A DNA stretch of 64,000 nucleotides from Pseudoalteromonas piscicida (GCF_000238315.3 NZ_CP011924.1:1776501-1840500); one strand, 5' to 3'; positions 27,083-37,837 are shown, counted from the stretch's first letter. Notes: generated by a model from the sequence alone, not told the origin. Numbers and translations are program-made.

Positions 27083-28993
27083 TTATTGCTGCTCTGTGAC
27101 CTGTAACTGTGGTCTTTTCACTTCAGACTTAGCTTCTAGTGCTGCTAGTAGCTCAAGATAGTTTTTGTTTGCATAAGAAGCCGTGATTGACTGCTTCTGC
27201 TGCGCATCAACTTTGCCATCAACTTCAGGCGTGGTTACAGACTTCAGCACCACAAATGCCGAGTCACCATTACCAAGCTCTACAAGTGCAGATTCTGTTT
27301 CTGCTACACCAGGCTGAGGCAATTTAAATGCTTCTGCTGCGATAGCTGGCGGTACGTCGTAGCTACGACGCTTAAGCTCAGTCACGCTTTTCACTTCGAT
27401 ATTTTGTGCTTTGGCAATCTCAGCTAAAGTAGAACTACCTTGTAGTTGCTCAAATAGTGACTGTGCTTTCTCTGCAATTAATGTCGACGCTTTTTCATTG
27501 CTCAACTGCGTTTTGATCTGCGCGCTGACTTCCTCAAGAGGCTTCGTCGCAGCCGCTTTATGCTCAGCAACACGGACGACTACGATATGCTCAGGTGCAA
27601 CTTCTAACACTTCTGAGTTTACGCGGTCTTCTAGCAGCTCTGGCGTGAAGATAGTATTGCTTATCGCTGGTGAATTAAGTGGCTCAGGAAGCGCATTACG
27701 ACTTACCAGCTCAGTTGATTTGATTTCAACGCCAGCGGCTTCAGCAGCGTCTTGTAGCGAGTCAGCCATTTCAAAAGCAAGTTCAGCTACACGGGTTTGC
27801 TTTTGATAGAACGCATCGATCTTGGCAGCTTTTTCAAGCTCTGCACGAAGGTCGTCTTTTACGTCTTCAAAAGATTGTGCCTGTTGGCGCTGAATGTCTG
27901 TTAGCTTGATAATGTGAAAACCAAACTCAGATTCAACCACTTCAGATACATCACCTACCTCGGCAAGCGTAAATGCTGCATCTTCAAACGCCGGATCCAT
28001 CATGTCTCTTTCAATCCAGTCTAGGTCTCCGCCAAGCTCAGCGCTCACCACGTCGTCAGATTTTTCTTCTGCAACAACGGCAAAATCAGCACCGTTATTC
28101 AATTCAGCCAGAATTTCATCTGCTTTTTGTTTAGCGGCTTCAGCATCTTCGCTTGCATCAACAAGAATGTGTGACACGCGGCGTCTTTCAGGTTCAAGAT
28201 ATTGGTTTTTTTGCTCTTCGTAATACGTTTTTAACGCTTCTTCAGTCACTGGTTCTGCAGGCGCTAAATCTTCAGCTTTTAGCTCGATATAGTTAACCGC
28301 GACTAATTCTGGGGCTTGGAACTGAGTTTGATTCAAGTCGTAGTAGTTCTGAACTTCTTCATCTGATACTGACACTTCATCTTTCACCAACTCTTTGCTT
28401 AATACTGCATAGTCGATAGCACGAGTTTGTTGCTGTAGCGCAATAGATTGCTGAAGTTCGTTTTTCAATACAAAATCAGTGCCTGCAACCGCAGAGATTA
28501 ACTGCGCACGAGTCATCTCGTCACGAAGATATTCACGGAAACTATCTGGCTGGAAGTTCATTTGACGGATAACTTGTAGGTAACGGTCGTTACTGAATTC
28601 TCCACCATTTTGAAAATATGGCATTTCAACAATCGCTTTTTTAACCTGCTCGTCGCTTACACGAAGACCAAGCTCTTTAGCTAGTTGGGTTTGTAATTCT
28701 TGTTGTACTAATTGATCAACAACACCTTGGCGAATTTGCGCCATATAATTAGGATCGGCTGCAATCTGTGCAAAGTATTCGCCAAACTGTTGCTCTAGTC
28801 GTGCACGTTCATTTGAGTAAGCACGAGAAAACTTAGTTTGTGAAATCTTTACTCCGTTCACTTCTGCGACAGGCTGCTCTGTGGTTTGACCTAGGTAACC
28901 ACCGATCCCTGCTAACGCAAAAGATAAGATGACTAAACCTAATACGATTTTAGCCGCCGGGCCTTGCGAGCCTTCTCTGATCTTTTCAAGCAT
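27083..28993 (-). CDS. ppiD: Periplasmic folding chaperone / PPIase-like protein PpiD
   Basis: 636 residues. One N-terminal membrane helix (about 15-35) anchors a periplasmic chaperone with a SurA-N-like region (about 40-190), a parvulin domain (about 265-360, RRVSHILVDA and FGFHIIKL) and a C-terminal domain. PpiD acts at the SecYEG exit on newly exported proteins. Last gene of tig-clpP-clpX-lon-hupB-ppiD on the minus strand. Confidence 0.95.
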   Translation of the reverse strand: MLEKIREGSQGPAAKIVLGLVILSFALAGIGGYLGQTTEQPVAEVNGVKISQTKFSRAYSNERARLEQQFGEYFAQIAADPNYMAQIRQGVVDQLVQQELQTQLAKELGLRVSDEQVKKAIVEMPYFQNGGEFSNDRYLQVIRQMNFQPDSFREYLRDEMTRAQLISAVAGTDFVLKNELQQSIALQQQTRAIDYAVLSKELVKDEVSVSDEEVQNYYDLNQTQFQAPELVAVNYIELKAEDLAPAEPVTEEALKTYYEEQKNQYLEPERRRVSHILVDASEDAEAAKQKADEILAELNNGADFAVVAEEKSDDVVSAELGGDLDWIERDMMDPAFEDAAFTLAEVGDVSEVVESEFGFHIIKLTDIQRQQAQSFEDVKDDLRAELEKAAKIDAFYQKQTRVAELAFEMADSLQDAAEAAGVEIKSTELVSRNALPEPLNSPAISNTIFTPELLEDRVNSEVLEVAPEHIVVVRVAEHKAAATKPLEEVSAQIKTQLSNEKASTLIAEKAQSLFEQLQGSSTLAEIAKAQNIEVKSVTELKRRSYDVPPAIAAEAFKLPQPGVAETESALVELGNGDSAFVVLKSVTTPEVDGKVDAQQKQSITASYANKNYLELLAALEAKSEVKRPQLQVTEQQ

Positions 28994-29090
28994 TTATTGT
29001 TTCTCTTATCTAAGTCAAAGCACCTAAGCACTTTGTGTTTGCTAGATTTGGGTTAAGCATTACACCAATCAGATTAGTGATGGTATAAAA

Positions 29091-29118
29091 AAAGCGTATC
29101 TTAGCAGATACGCCTTTT
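29091..29118 (-). terminator. Intrinsic terminator of hupB
   Basis: GCGTATC / GATACGC with a 6-nt loop; minus-strand transcript ends in CTTTTTTT. Lies between hupB and ppiD. Confidence 0.8.
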
Positions 29119-29166
29119 ATCTTGAAGCAGTTCGCGATGACTCTGCACCGCCTAATTCAAATTGAA

Positions 29167-29439
29167 TTAGTTTACTGCGTCTTTAAGCGCTTTACCCGCT
29201 TTGAAAGATGGGATGTTAGCTGCTGCGATTTGAATAGTCTCACCAGTTTGTGGGTTACGACCAGAACGTGCAGCACGCTCGCGCACTGAGAAAGTACCAA
29301 AACCTACAAGTGCAACAGAGTCACCGTCTTTTAGTGCACCCGTTACAGACTCAATGAATGAATCTAGCGCACGACCAGCAGCCGCTTTAGAAATGTCAGC
29401 ATCAGCTGCGATTTGATCGATTAATTGAGATTTATTCAC
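29167..29439 (-). CDS. hupB: DNA-binding protein HU-beta
   Basis: 90 residues from GTG 29439, the standard HU length beginning (M)[25 protein letters not shown] lies about eight bases before this GTG; an in-frame ATG at 29469 would add ten residues unlike any HU. The DNA-binding arm signature GRNPQTGE is intact. Nucleoid protein that bends DNA non-specifically. Confidence 0.95.
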   Translation of the reverse strand: MNKSQLIDQIAADADISKAAAGRALDSFIESVTGALKDGDSVALVGFGTFSVRERAARSGRNPQTGETIQIAAANIPSFKAGKALKDAVN

Positions 29440-29655
29440 AATATCATCCTCTTCCATAGTTATTGTCAAAAGTTACTTCTTACTGGTAACTTTTGCTATT
29501 CATTTAGAGACATCACAGCGACTCTCTAATTCTCGAAATCTTTCTCAAGCCTAGTGATTACGGGGCTTCCGAACCAGTAGGCTTGAATACAGTGCCTAAC
29601 TTAACACACCTTTTAGATTTGAAAAGCCTTTTCACTCAATTTTTTGGCTTTTTTC

Positions 29656-32013
29656 TTAGTTTTTTTGCGATTCCACACTAAAACTGTCTATTGGGTGCGC
29701 TAACGCCAGTGATAATACCTCATCAATCCATGACACCGCATGAATATCAAGCCCTTCAAGAACATTCTCTGGAATTTCTTTTAAGTCACGCTCGTTCTTT
29801 TTCGGTATTAGAACTCGCTTAATTCCACCACGGTGTGCTGCCAATAATTTCTCTTTCAGACCACCGATAGGCAGAACTTCACCACGCAAGGTAATTTCAC
29901 CTGTCATCGCAACATCTGCACGTACTGGATTGCCAGTAAGGCTTGATACTAAGCCCGTTACCATCGCAATACCGGCACTCGGGCCGTCTTTTGGTGTTGC
30001 ACCTTCAGGAACGTGAACATGAATATCACGTTTTTCGTAGAAATCGTCATTAATGCGTAATTTGTCAGCACGGTTGCGCACCACCGTCATTGCCGCCTGA
30101 ATTGACTCTTGCATCACATCGCCCAGCGAGCCGGTGTAAGCAAGTTTGCCTTTACCTGGTACTGCCGCACATTCGATAGTGAGTAAGTCACCCCCGACTT
30201 CTGTCCATGCAAGACCGGTAACTTGACCAACTCTATCGCCATCTTCCGCCTTGCCGTAATCGTGACGTTGTACACCTAAGAAGTCTTCAAGGTTTTCTTG
30301 GTTAATCACAACTTGCTTAACATTTTTATCTAGCAAGATGTTCTTAACTGCTTTTCGGCACAACTTAGATACTTCGCGCTCTAGATTACGGACACCCGCT
30401 TCACGCGTGTAGTAGCGGATAATGCCAATGATCGCGCTGTCTTCAATATTGATTTCAGACTCTTTTAATCCATTGCGTTTCACTTGCTTTGGAATTAAGT
30501 GCTGCTTGGCAATATTCAGCTTTTCGTCCTCGGTGTAACCAGAAAGACGAATGACTTCCATACGGTCTAATAATGGACCTGGAATGTTAAAGCTATTAGA
30601 AGTCGCAACAAACATAACATCAGACAGATCGTAGTCCACTTCTAAATAGTGGTCTGCAAAGTTGCTATTTTGCTCTGGATCTAACACTTCTAGTAGAGCC
30701 GATGCTGGGTCGCCGCGCATATCCGATGACATCTTATCGATTTCATCCAACAAGAAAAGCGGGTTCTTCACGCCAACTTTCGACATGCTTTGGATAAGCT
30801 TACCCGGCATTGAGCCAATATAAGTTCGTCTGTGTCCGCGAATTTCAGCTTCGTCGCGCACGCCACCGAGCGCCATACGTACGTACTTACGACCCGTAGA
30901 ACGCGCGATAGATTGACCTAAACTGGTTTTACCAACGCCTGGAGGGCCGACTAAGCATAAGATAGGACCTTTAAGCTTATTGGTGCGCTGCTGTACCGCT
31001 AGATATTCGATGATGCGGTCTTTCACTTTCTCAAGACCATAATGATCGGCATCAAGTATCTTTTGCGCACCAGCTAGGTCTTTTTTCACCTTTGAGCGCT
31101 TTTTCCAAGGTACATTGATCATCGTCTCAATGTACGAGCGCACAACCGTCGCTTCCGCAGACATAGGTGACATCATTTTAAGTTTGTTAAGCTCTGAAAG
31201 CGCTTTTTCTTCCGCTTCTTGCGGCATATTCGCTTCGCTAATACGCTTTTTCAGGGCTTCAAATTCGTCAGGTACATCATCCAGCTCACCAAGCTCTTTC
31301 TGAATAGCTTTCATTTGCTCATTCAGATAGTACTCACGTTGGGATTTCTCCATTTGCTTTTTAACGCGTGAGCGGATCTTTTTCTCTACTTGAAGTAGGT
31401 CAATCTCGCCTTCCATCAACGCCATCAAATACTCAAGGCGTTCGGTCACATCGTTAATTTCTAACACCTTTTGTTTTTCAGGTACTTTAATTGGCATATG
31501 AGCAGCCATCGTGTCCGCTAAGCGTGCAGCTTCATCAATACCCGATACTGACGTTAGTACCTCTGGTGGGATCTTTTTATTTAGCTTCACATAGCCTTCG
31601 AATTGGCTAATTGCGCTGCGAACTAATATGTCTTGCTCTTGCTCATCTACATCCTGAGATGGAATATACTGAGCTTGCGTCAAGAAATATTCGTCTGTAA
31701 TTAGAAACTCATCTATTTTTGCGCGTTGAGTACCTTCAACCAGCACTTTCACTGTGCCATCAGGTAGTTTGAGTAACTGTAGTACCGTTGCAATGGTACC
31801 AGTCTGATAGACATCATCAGTGCTTGGGTCATCAACTGAGGCGTCTTTTTGCGCAACTAAAAAGATTTGCTTGTCATTGTCCATCGCAGCTTCTAGGCAT
31901 TTTATTGATTTTTCTCGGCCTACAAACAGCGGGATCACCATATGCGGATACACCACTACATCGCGTAGCGCTAGCACAGGAATTTCTACTCGATCCGTTC
32001 TTTCAAGCGTCAT
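29656..32013 (-). CDS. lon: ATP-dependent protease La (Lon)
   Basis: 785 residues from ATG 32013 ([14 protein letters not shown], matching family N-termini). N-terminal substrate domain, AAA+ module with Walker [10 protein letters not shown] and Walker [10 protein letters not shown], and C-terminal protease with catalytic Ser in DGPSAGIAM and Lys in [10 protein letters not shown]. Degrades misfolded and regulatory proteins in the cytoplasm. Preceded by a heat-shock-type promoter and followed by hupB, as in E. coli. Confidence 0.97.
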   Translation of the reverse strand: MTLERTDRVEIPVLALRDVVVYPHMVIPLFVGREKSIKCLEAAMDNDKQIFLVAQKDASVDDPSTDDVYQTGTIATVLQLLKLPDGTVKVLVEGTQRAKIDEFLITDEYFLTQAQYIPSQDVDEQEQDILVRSAISQFEGYVKLNKKIPPEVLTSVSGIDEAARLADTMAAHMPIKVPEKQKVLEINDVTERLEYLMALMEGEIDLLQVEKKIRSRVKKQMEKSQREYYLNEQMKAIQKELGELDDVPDEFEALKKRISEANMPQEAEEKALSELNKLKMMSPMSAEATVVRSYIETMINVPWKKRSKVKKDLAGAQKILDADHYGLEKVKDRIIEYLAVQQRTNKLKGPILCLVGPPGVGKTSLGQSIARSTGRKYVRMALGGVRDEAEIRGHRRTYIGSMPGKLIQSMSKVGVKNPLFLLDEIDKMSSDMRGDPASALLEVLDPEQNSNFADHYLEVDYDLSDVMFVATSNSFNIPGPLLDRMEVIRLSGYTEDEKLNIAKQHLIPKQVKRNGLKESEINIEDSAIIGIIRYYTREAGVRNLEREVSKLCRKAVKNILLDKNVKQVVINQENLEDFLGVQRHDYGKAEDGDRVGQVTGLAWTEVGGDLLTIECAAVPGKGKLAYTGSLGDVMQESIQAAMTVVRNRADKLRINDDFYEKRDIHVHVPEGATPKDGPSAGIAMVTGLVSSLTGNPVRADVAMTGEITLRGEVLPIGGLKEKLLAAHRGGIKRVLIPKKNERDLKEIPENVLEGLDIHAVSWIDEVLSLALAHPIDSFSVESQKN

Positions 32014-32056
32014 TATGTTCTCTTCGCACTTCAATTAATTTTGGGAATACTGAGCT

Positions 32057-32084
32057 ATATGGGGATAACGCAGATAAAGTTCAA
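32057..32084 (-). promoter_or_regulatory. Sigma-32 (heat-shock) promoter of lon
   Basis: Minus strand: TTGAAC, 14-bp spacer, CCCCATAT. The -10 matches the RpoH consensus CCCCATNT exactly and the -35 is near CTTGAAA. It lies 44-71 bp upstream of the lon start. Confidence 0.78.
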
Positions 32085-32265
32085 TAGTTTATAGTAATCC
32101 GCATCAAGTAGAGATCAATTTAACGTATAAAAAGCTTAGTGTTGACACTCAATTTACCGTGGTGAAATGTATAAAAAATTCACCCTAAAAACTTGTCTCA
32201 CTATTGCCTTTGATCGTTATAGCAATTTGACTATATTGGTTTCTATCTGATGTGGACTAAGAAAT

Positions 32266-32291
32266 AAAAAGGAGCACTAGGCTCCTTTTTT
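32266..32291 (-). terminator. Intrinsic terminator of clpX
   Basis: AAAAAGGAGC / GCTCCTTTTT with a 5-nt loop, 16 bp after the clpX stop codon on the minus strand. Confidence 0.85.
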
Positions 32292-32306
32292 CAATTTCAT
32301 ACTGAG

Positions 32307-33590
32307 CTATTCAGACGCCGCTTTTTCTTTACCGTTATTTTCGTAAATCATAATAGGGTCTGATTCGCCTTTGATCACTGTTTCATCAATGACGACTTTA
32401 CTCACTTCTTCTAGTGAAGGAAGCTCATACATAGTATCAAGCAATACGCCTTCAACAATCGAACGCAGACCACGGGCACCCGTTTTACGCTCCATCGCTT
32501 TATGAGCAATCGCTCGTAGCGCATCTTCACGGAATTCAAGGTCAACACCTTCCATCTTAAATAGCGCCGCATACTGCTTAGTAAGTGCATTCTTAGGCTC
32601 ATTTAAAATTTCAATTAGTGCTTCTTCGTCTAGTTCAGTCAAAGTCGCGACTACAGGCAAACGACCAATAAATTCAGGAATTAAGCCGTACTTAACTAAA
32701 TCTTCAGGCTCTACGTCTTTAAACGTTTCGCTTAATGAGCGCTCAGAGTCTTTAGATTTAACTTCAGCACCAAACCCAATTCCAGTATTTTTTGTACTAC
32801 GCTGCTCGATGACTTTATCTAGGCCTGCAAACGCACCACCACAGATAAACAAGATCTTAGAAGTATCTACTTGTAAAAACTCTTGTTGCGGGTGCTTTCT
32901 ACCACCTTGTGGCGGAACAGATGCAACCGTGCCTTCAATCAGTTTTAGTAGTGCTTGTTGTACACCTTCACCTGACACATCACGGGTAATTGATGGGTTG
33001 CCAGATTTTCTTGAAATTTTGTCGATTTCGTCAATGTAAACGATACCACGCTGTGCTTTCTCTACGTCGTAATCACATTTTTGCAGAAGCTTTTGAATGA
33101 TGTTTTCAACATCTTCACCCACATAACCGGCTTCGGTTAATGTCGTTGCATCTGCCATTGTGAATGGAACGTCAAGTAAACGTGCAAGCGTTTCTGCTAA
33201 AAGGGTTTTACCACTACCCGTTGGACCAATTAGTAGAATATTACTCTTACCAAGCTCTACATCACCTTTGCCGCCTTGGTTACGCAGGCGCTTATAGTGA
33301 TTATAAACAGCAACAGACAAGACTTTTTTAGCGTGGTCTTGACCTATCAGATAATCATCTAAGTGATTTCTGATCTCTTTTGGCACAGGTAATTTATCAG
33401 ACGCGTCATGCTTAGGCGCAATATCTTTGATTTCTTCCCTAATAATGTCGTTACAAAGTTCAACGCACTCGTCACATATATAGACAGATGGACCGGCAAT
33501 TAACTTACGAACTTCATGCTGGCTCTTACCGCAAAATGAGCAGTAGAGTAGCTTGCTATTCTTATCGCCGTCTGTTGGAGTGTCTGACAT
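32307..33590 (-). CDS. clpX: ATP-dependent Clp protease ATP-binding subunit ClpX
   Basis: 427 residues. N-terminal zinc-binding domain with four cysteines (CSFCGK and CDECVELC), AAA+ domain with Walker A GPTGSGKT and Walker B VYIDEIDK. The IGF loop that docks to ClpP is seen as IGFGAEV. Unfolds substrates and feeds them to ClpP. GAGG before ATG 33590; 122 bp after clpP. Confidence 0.97.
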   Translation of the reverse strand: MSDTPTDGDKNSKLLYCSFCGKSQHEVRKLIAGPSVYICDECVELCNDIIREEIKDIAPKHDASDKLPVPKEIRNHLDDYLIGQDHAKKVLSVAVYNHYKRLRNQGGKGDVELGKSNILLIGPTGSGKTLLAETLARLLDVPFTMADATTLTEAGYVGEDVENIIQKLLQKCDYDVEKAQRGIVYIDEIDKISRKSGNPSITRDVSGEGVQQALLKLIEGTVASVPPQGGRKHPQQEFLQVDTSKILFICGGAFAGLDKVIEQRSTKNTGIGFGAEVKSKDSERSLSETFKDVEPEDLVKYGLIPEFIGRLPVVATLTELDEEALIEILNEPKNALTKQYAALFKMEGVDLEFREDALRAIAHKAMERKTGARGLRSIVEGVLLDTMYELPSLEEVSKVVIDETVIKGESDPIMIYENNGKEKAASE

Positions 33591-33712
33591 TCAGCTACCT
33601 CATTCAATTGCTGTTATCTCTAGATAACATCGTATTTCTTTTAACTATACCAAAGAAATTTGGCTTTGGCACAGTAGAAGCCGATGAATTCAATTCATCG
33701 GCTAATTCATAA

Positions 33713-34330
33713 TCACTTAAGCTCTCGACGAGAGTGAACCGCATCAATCAGGCCATATTCTAACGCTTGATCTGCAGTCATAAAGTTGTCTCGATCTGTG
33801 TCATGCGCAACCACATCATAAGGTTGACCAGTGTGTTCCGCCATTAAGCGATTCAATTTTTCTTTGATCGCCAAGATTTCACGGGCGTGAATTTCAAAAT
33901 CAGAAGCCTGACCTTGGAAACCACCTAAAGGTTGGTGGATCATCACACGAGAATTAGGTAAGCAATAACGTTTACCTTTAGCACCGCCAGATAGCAAAAA
34001 TGCCCCCATACTCGCAGCTTGACCAACACAAACCGTACTAACGTCAGGCTTGATAAAATTCATCGTGTCGTAGATTGACATCCCAGCAGTCACAGAACCA
34101 CCTGGCGAGTTGATATACAAGAATATATCTTTGTCAGGGCTTTCTGATTCCAAGAACAGCATCTGCGCCACAATTAGATTGGCCATATGGTCTTCGACTT
34201 GACCAGTTAAGAAAATAATACGGTCTTTTAGCAGTCGTGAGTAAATATCATAAGAACGCTCGCCTTTAGCCGTTTGCTCCACGACCATAGGTACTAACGC
34301 ATTGATTGGATCGATCATACCATCATTCAT
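33713..34330 (-). CDS. clpP: ATP-dependent Clp protease proteolytic subunit ClpP
   Basis: 205 residues. Catalytic triad Ser107 (GQAASMGA), His132 (MIHQPLGG) and Asp181 (DRDNFM). Self-compartmentalising serine peptidase that works with ClpX. GGAA lies eight bases before ATG 34330. Between tig and clpX in the conserved order. Confidence 0.97.
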   Translation of the reverse strand: MNDGMIDPINALVPMVVEQTAKGERSYDIYSRLLKDRIIFLTGQVEDHMANLIVAQMLFLESESPDKDIFLYINSPGGSVTAGMSIYDTMNFIKPDVSTVCVGQAASMGAFLLSGGAKGKRYCLPNSRVMIHQPLGGFQGQASDFEIHAREILAIKEKLNRLMAEHTGQPYDVVAHDTDRDNFMTADQALEYGLIDAVHSRRELK

Positions 34331-34662
34331 GTTTTTTATTCCTTATTAGCACAGAATCTATTGCGTATTCGCAACAATTTTATTGGACTTAGCGCGGTCC
34401 ATAAAAACATTCTGTGATCGGTGTTTAGGCTAATACTTTTTTGAGCGAATTGAAACGAGTAGATATAACTGTAGCAGTAATACTCAACGAAACCTGACTC
34501 GTAAAATAAGTATAGCTAATAAAATAAGCCATGCCTCAAGATATAAGTACTTAATGCTTCAATATCAAGGCCTAAAAACAAAAATGGCCCGAATTCTCTA
34601 TTAGAGTAACTCGAGCCATTTAAACTTCAGCTTAGCTGTAAGTCAATGATTTCTTCAAAGAC
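34331..34662. other. tig-clpP intergenic region
   Basis: Contains the tig terminator (34582-34621) and presumably the clpP promoter on the minus strand; I do not find a convincing sigma-32 match. The inverted repeat GGACTTAGCGCGGTCC (34386-34401) is imperfect. No gene seen. Confidence 0.5.
34582..34621 (-). terminator. Stem-loop terminator of tig
   Basis: Arms AAATGGC (34582-34588) and GCCATTT (34615-34621) extended inward by partly paired bases (GAATTCTCTA/TTAGAGTAACTC); minus-strand transcript ends in TTTTTGTTTTT. Confidence 0.75.
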
Positions 34663-35967
34663 TTATTGAGCAGCCTGTGGATTCATGATGTCGTCGAATG
34701 ACTTTTCAACATCAGAAACAGATGCAGCAGCAAGTACTGCTTCAACTGCTAGCTCTTCCATCGCAACGTTGCGCATTTGCTGCATTAGCTGATCGTTTGC
34801 TTTGTAGTATGCCACTACTTCACTTGGATCTTCGTATGCAGAAGCAACTGTGTCGATTAGTTCAGCAACTTTATCTTCATCAACTTTGATGTCGTTCGCT
34901 TTGATCACTTCACCTAGTAGTAGGCCAGTTTTCACGCGAGTTACTGCTTGCTCGTGGAATAGCTCAGCTGGAAGCTCAGGCATGTTTTGTGCGTTGCCGC
35001 CAAAACGTTGTGCAGCTTGTTGACGAAGTGCATCGATTTCTTGGTCGATTAGTGCTTTTGGCACTTCAACTTCGTTAGTTTCTAGAAGACCTTTGATAGC
35101 TTGATCTTTCACGTTCGCTTTAACCGCTTGGTTTAGCTCACGCTCCATGTTCTTCTTAACTTCTTCTTTAAGTGCGTCAACGCCGCCTTCAGCAACACCA
35201 AACTTAGTTGCGAACTCGTCAGTTAGTTCAGGAAGCTCTTGAACTTCAACTTTCTTCACAGTGATTGTGAATTGAGCCGCTTTACCTTTTAGGTTTTCAG
35301 CGTGGTATTCTTCAGGGAAAGTGACGTCAGAAACAACTTCCTCACCTGCTTTTTTGCCAACGATACCGTCTTCAAAACCTGGGATCATACGACCTTGACC
35401 AAGCTCTAGAGGGAAGTCTTCAGCTTTACCGCCTTCGAACTCTTCACCGTCGATTGTACCAACGAAATCAACCGTTACACGGTCTTTTTCGCCAGCTGCA
35501 GCATCGCTCTCAGTCCAAGAAGCGTGTTGCTTACGAAGCGTTTCAAGCATGTTCGCTAGGTCTTCATCAGTGACAGAAACTGCTGGCTTCTCAACCGCGA
35601 TTTTGTCTAGATCTTTAAGTTCAACTTCTGGGTATACTTCAAAAGTTGCGTCGAATTCTAGATCTTTACCAGCTTCTAGTGACTTAGGAGCAAAAGATGG
35701 TGCGCCTGCAGGGTTGATTTTCTCAGCAATGATTGCTTCGATATAGTTACGCTGCATCAGATCGCCAGCAACTTCTTGACGTACAGCCGCGCCGTAACGC
35801 TTAGTGATGATTGACACTGGAACCTTACCAGGGCGGAAGCCATCGATACGCTGTGTTCTTGACAGTTGTTGTAGGCGTTTTTTAACTTCAGTCTCAACGT
35901 TCTCTGCAGGAACGGTGATGGTCAGACGGCGCTCAAGGCCTTGAGTCGTCTCAACAGAAACTTGCAT
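34663..35967 (-). CDS. tig: Trigger factor
   Basis: 434 residues. Ribosome-bound chaperone: N-terminal ribosome-binding tail with the GFRPGKVP signature (about 43-50), FKBP-type PPIase domain (about 150-245) and C-terminal helical arms. AGGTAAATC before ATG 35967. A TATAAT (36128-36133, minus strand) about 160 bp upstream is a candidate -10 box. First gene of the quality-control block. Confidence 0.97.
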   Translation of the reverse strand: MQVSVETTQGLERRLTITVPAENVETEVKKRLQQLSRTQRIDGFRPGKVPVSIITKRYGAAVRQEVAGDLMQRNYIEAIIAEKINPAGAPSFAPKSLEAGKDLEFDATFEVYPEVELKDLDKIAVEKPAVSVTDEDLANMLETLRKQHASWTESDAAAGEKDRVTVDFVGTIDGEEFEGGKAEDFPLELGQGRMIPGFEDGIVGKKAGEEVVSDVTFPEEYHAENLKGKAAQFTITVKKVEVQELPELTDEFATKFGVAEGGVDALKEEVKKNMERELNQAVKANVKDQAIKGLLETNEVEVPKALIDQEIDALRQQAAQRFGGNAQNMPELPAELFHEQAVTRVKTGLLLGEVIKANDIKVDEDKVAELIDTVASAYEDPSEVVAYYKANDQLMQQMRNVAMEELAVEAVLAAASVSDVEKSFDDIMNPQAAQ

Positions 35968-36244
35968 GATTTACCTCAATCTTCATTTTTGGGCGACAAA
36001 GCACCTTCCTTACTAACAAGACAACCATCATGCTTTTTGTGGGCCTTCGGCTAAATTGCCAAACTCTCCGTTGCATGTGACGCTTGTTGCCTGCCCTACG
36101 GGCACTACGTTAATTAATAGACGCGGCATTATAACCTATTCAACGACGGAGTCGAGCAATCAGGTTAAATAATTAGGCATATTGGTGCTAATTGATTAAA
36201 AGTTAGTAAATTTGAAATAAATGACTGAGATACTAGAGAGAAAG

Positions 36245-36321
36245 TGGTCGGCGATGCAGGATTTGAACCTGCGACCCCTTGGACCCAAACCAAGTGCGCT
36301 ACCAAGCTGCGCTAATCGCCG
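36245..36321 (-). tRNA. tRNA-Pro(UGG), array copy 9 (last transcribed)
   Basis: 77 nt with encoded CCA. Acceptor CGGCGAT/ATCGCCG, anticodon arm CTTGG-TTTGGGT-CCAAG giving anticodon UGG, T-arm GCAGG-TTCAAAT-CCTGC. No obvious T-rich terminator stem follows on the minus strand. Confidence 0.97.
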
Positions 36322-36342
36322 AACATATATATTTTGTAGAAG

Positions 36343-36419
36343 TGGTCGGCGATGCAGGATTTGAACCTGCGACCCCTTGGACCCAAACCAAGTGCGCTAC
36401 CAAGCTGCGCTAATCGCCG
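36343..36419 (-). tRNA. tRNA-Pro(UGG), array copy 8
   Basis: Identical to the neighbouring copies; separated from them by the same 21-nt AT-rich spacer. Confidence 0.97.
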
Positions 36420-36440
36420 AACATATATATTTTGTAGAAG

Positions 36441-36517
36441 TGGTCGGCGATGCAGGATTTGAACCTGCGACCCCTTGGACCCAAACCAAGTGCGCTACCA
36501 AGCTGCGCTAATCGCCG
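36441..36517 (-). tRNA. tRNA-Pro(UGG), array copy 7
   Basis: Identical 77-nt gene, 98-bp period. Confidence 0.97.
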
Positions 36518-36538
36518 AACATATATATTTTGTAGAAG

Positions 36539-36615
36539 TGGTCGGCGATGCAGGATTTGAACCTGCGACCCCTTGGACCCAAACCAAGTGCGCTACCAAG
36601 CTGCGCTAATCGCCG
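36539..36615 (-). tRNA. tRNA-Pro(UGG), array copy 6
   Basis: Identical 77-nt gene, 98-bp period. Confidence 0.97.
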
Positions 36616-36636
36616 AACATATATATTTTGTAGAAG

Positions 36637-36713
36637 TGGTCGGCGATGCAGGATTTGAACCTGCGACCCCTTGGACCCAAACCAAGTGCGCTACCAAGCT
36701 GCGCTAATCGCCG
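36637..36713 (-). tRNA. tRNA-Pro(UGG), array copy 5
   Basis: Identical 77-nt gene, 98-bp period. Confidence 0.97.
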
Positions 36714-36734
36714 AACATATATATTTTGTAGAAG

Positions 36735-36811
36735 TGGTCGGCGATGCAGGATTTGAACCTGCGACCCCTTGGACCCAAACCAAGTGCGCTACCAAGCTGC
36801 GCTAATCGCCG
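36735..36811 (-). tRNA. tRNA-Pro(UGG), array copy 4
   Basis: Identical 77-nt gene, 98-bp period. Confidence 0.97.
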
Positions 36812-36832
36812 AACATATATATTTTGTAGAAG

Positions 36833-36909
36833 TGGTCGGCGATGCAGGATTTGAACCTGCGACCCCTTGGACCCAAACCAAGTGCGCTACCAAGCTGCGC
36901 TAATCGCCG
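36833..36909 (-). tRNA. tRNA-Pro(UGG), array copy 3
   Basis: Identical 77-nt gene, 98-bp period. Confidence 0.97.
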
Positions 36910-36930
36910 AACATATATATTTTGTAGAAG

Positions 36931-37007
36931 TGGTCGGCGATGCAGGATTTGAACCTGCGACCCCTTGGACCCAAACCAAGTGCGCTACCAAGCTGCGCTA
37001 ATCGCCG
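36931..37007 (-). tRNA. tRNA-Pro(UGG), array copy 2
   Basis: Identical 77-nt gene, 98-bp period. Confidence 0.97.
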
Positions 37008-37028
37008 AACATATATATTTTGTAGAAG

Positions 37029-37105
37029 TGGTCGGCGATGCAGGATTTGAACCTGCGACCCCTTGGACCCAAACCAAGTGCGCTACCAAGCTGCGCTAAT
37101 CGCCG
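37029..37105 (-). tRNA. tRNA-Pro(UGG), array copy 1 (first of the array)
   Basis: Same 77-nt gene. Its upstream (promoter-side) spacer, 37106-37124, differs from the array spacer, so this copy marks the ancestral junction with tRNA-His and the unit that was amplified is tRNA plus its downstream 21 nt. Confidence 0.97.
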
Positions 37106-37124
37106 ACTAATTTTGGCATGTAGA

Positions 37125-37201
37125 TGGGGCGACTGATGGGACTTGAACCCACGACAACCGGAATCACAATCCAGGGCTCTACCAACTGAGCTACAGCCGC
37201 C
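37125..37201 (-). tRNA. tRNA-His(GUG)
   Basis: 77 nt including the extra G at -1 paired with C73, as required for HisRS. Acceptor GCGGCTG/CAGTCGC with one G-U pair, anticodon loop TTGTGAT (anticodon GUG), T-arm GTGGG-TTCAAGT-CCCAT, encoded CCA. Confidence 0.96.
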
Positions 37202-37224
37202 ACTACATGTGGATTAAAATAAGA

Positions 37225-37301
<77 letters not shown>

Positions 37302-37341
37302 AAACTCGTAAACATCTTCATGCTACTTCTTATTTTAAAAG

Positions 37342-37418
37342 TGGTCGGCGATGCAGGATTTGAACCTGCGACCCCTTGGACCCAAACCAAGTGCGCTACC
37401 AAGCTGCGCTAATCGCCG
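37342..37418 (-). tRNA. tRNA-Pro(UGG), first gene of the tRNA operon
   Basis: Identical in sequence to the nine array copies but set apart, promoter-proximal, before tRNA-Arg. Its downstream spacer differs from the array spacer. Confidence 0.97.
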
Positions 37419-37837
37419 ACTGTGACCTTGGAGAACTAAGAACCTTTTTATCGGTGAGTCCTCGTTGGCAACGGGGTGCATAATAGTGATTTGCCCGAAG
37501 TAGGTCAAATATTTTTTTTAGTTTTTGTTTCAACTGCCTAATTTTGCCACAAATTGTTGATAAAACAGCTGACTTAAACAATTTTTGAACGCTTCTTGTA
37601 GAACAGATCATGAAAACCTTTGCTTTTACGCAATGCAAACTTGGCGGACTGGCTGTTTTTTGAGAAAATAGCGGGCAAATGTCCTCCTTTGTAGTAACTA
37701 AAGAGACATATAAATAGAGCGACCCCATTTTTCATCTTTATAAGCAATCATTTCATCAATACATGAAAGTGCTTGTATAGAAGAATTTAAAGGCTCTATC
37801 ATCGTTCAAGTTTTTTAACCCTTAATATAGGTCAATC
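37419..37837. other. tRNA operon-folD divergent intergenic region
   Basis: Holds the tRNA promoter (minus) and, presumably, the folD promoter (plus). A 110-codon minus-strand frame at 37396-37728 runs into the tRNA gene and across the promoter and is not coding. Otherwise AT-rich without recognised features. Confidence 0.6.
37480..37508 (-). promoter_or_regulatory. Sigma-70 promoter of the tRNA operon
   Basis: Minus strand: TTGACC, 17-bp spacer, TATTAT, followed by the GC-rich stretch GCACCCC. A GC-rich discriminator is the hallmark of stringently controlled stable-RNA promoters. Start expected near 37473, about 55 nt before the first tRNA. Confidence 0.82.

Larger units (their letters stand above)
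36245..37105 (-). repeat. Nine-copy tandem tRNA-Pro array, 98-bp period
   Basis: Nine 77-nt tRNA-Pro(UGG) genes separated by eight 21-nt spacers (AACATATATATTTTGTAGAAG on the plus strand), with no visible variation between units. The regularity resembles a satellite or a CRISPR at first sight, but every repeat folds as a full tRNA. Confidence 0.97.

Noticed and set aside
29440-29469. Upstream start giving a 100-residue HU
   Set aside because: The extra ten residues have no match to HU proteins, while GTG 29439 has a good ribosome binding site and gives the standard 90 residues.
36245-37105. Regular 98-bp repeats looking like a CRISPR array
   Set aside because: Every repeat is a complete 77-nt tRNA-Pro with CCA, the spacers are identical to each other, and no cas genes are present.
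37396-37728. 110-codon minus-strand open frame before the tRNA operon
   Set aside because: It covers the tRNA promoter and runs into the first tRNA-Pro gene; no ribosome binding site or domain.
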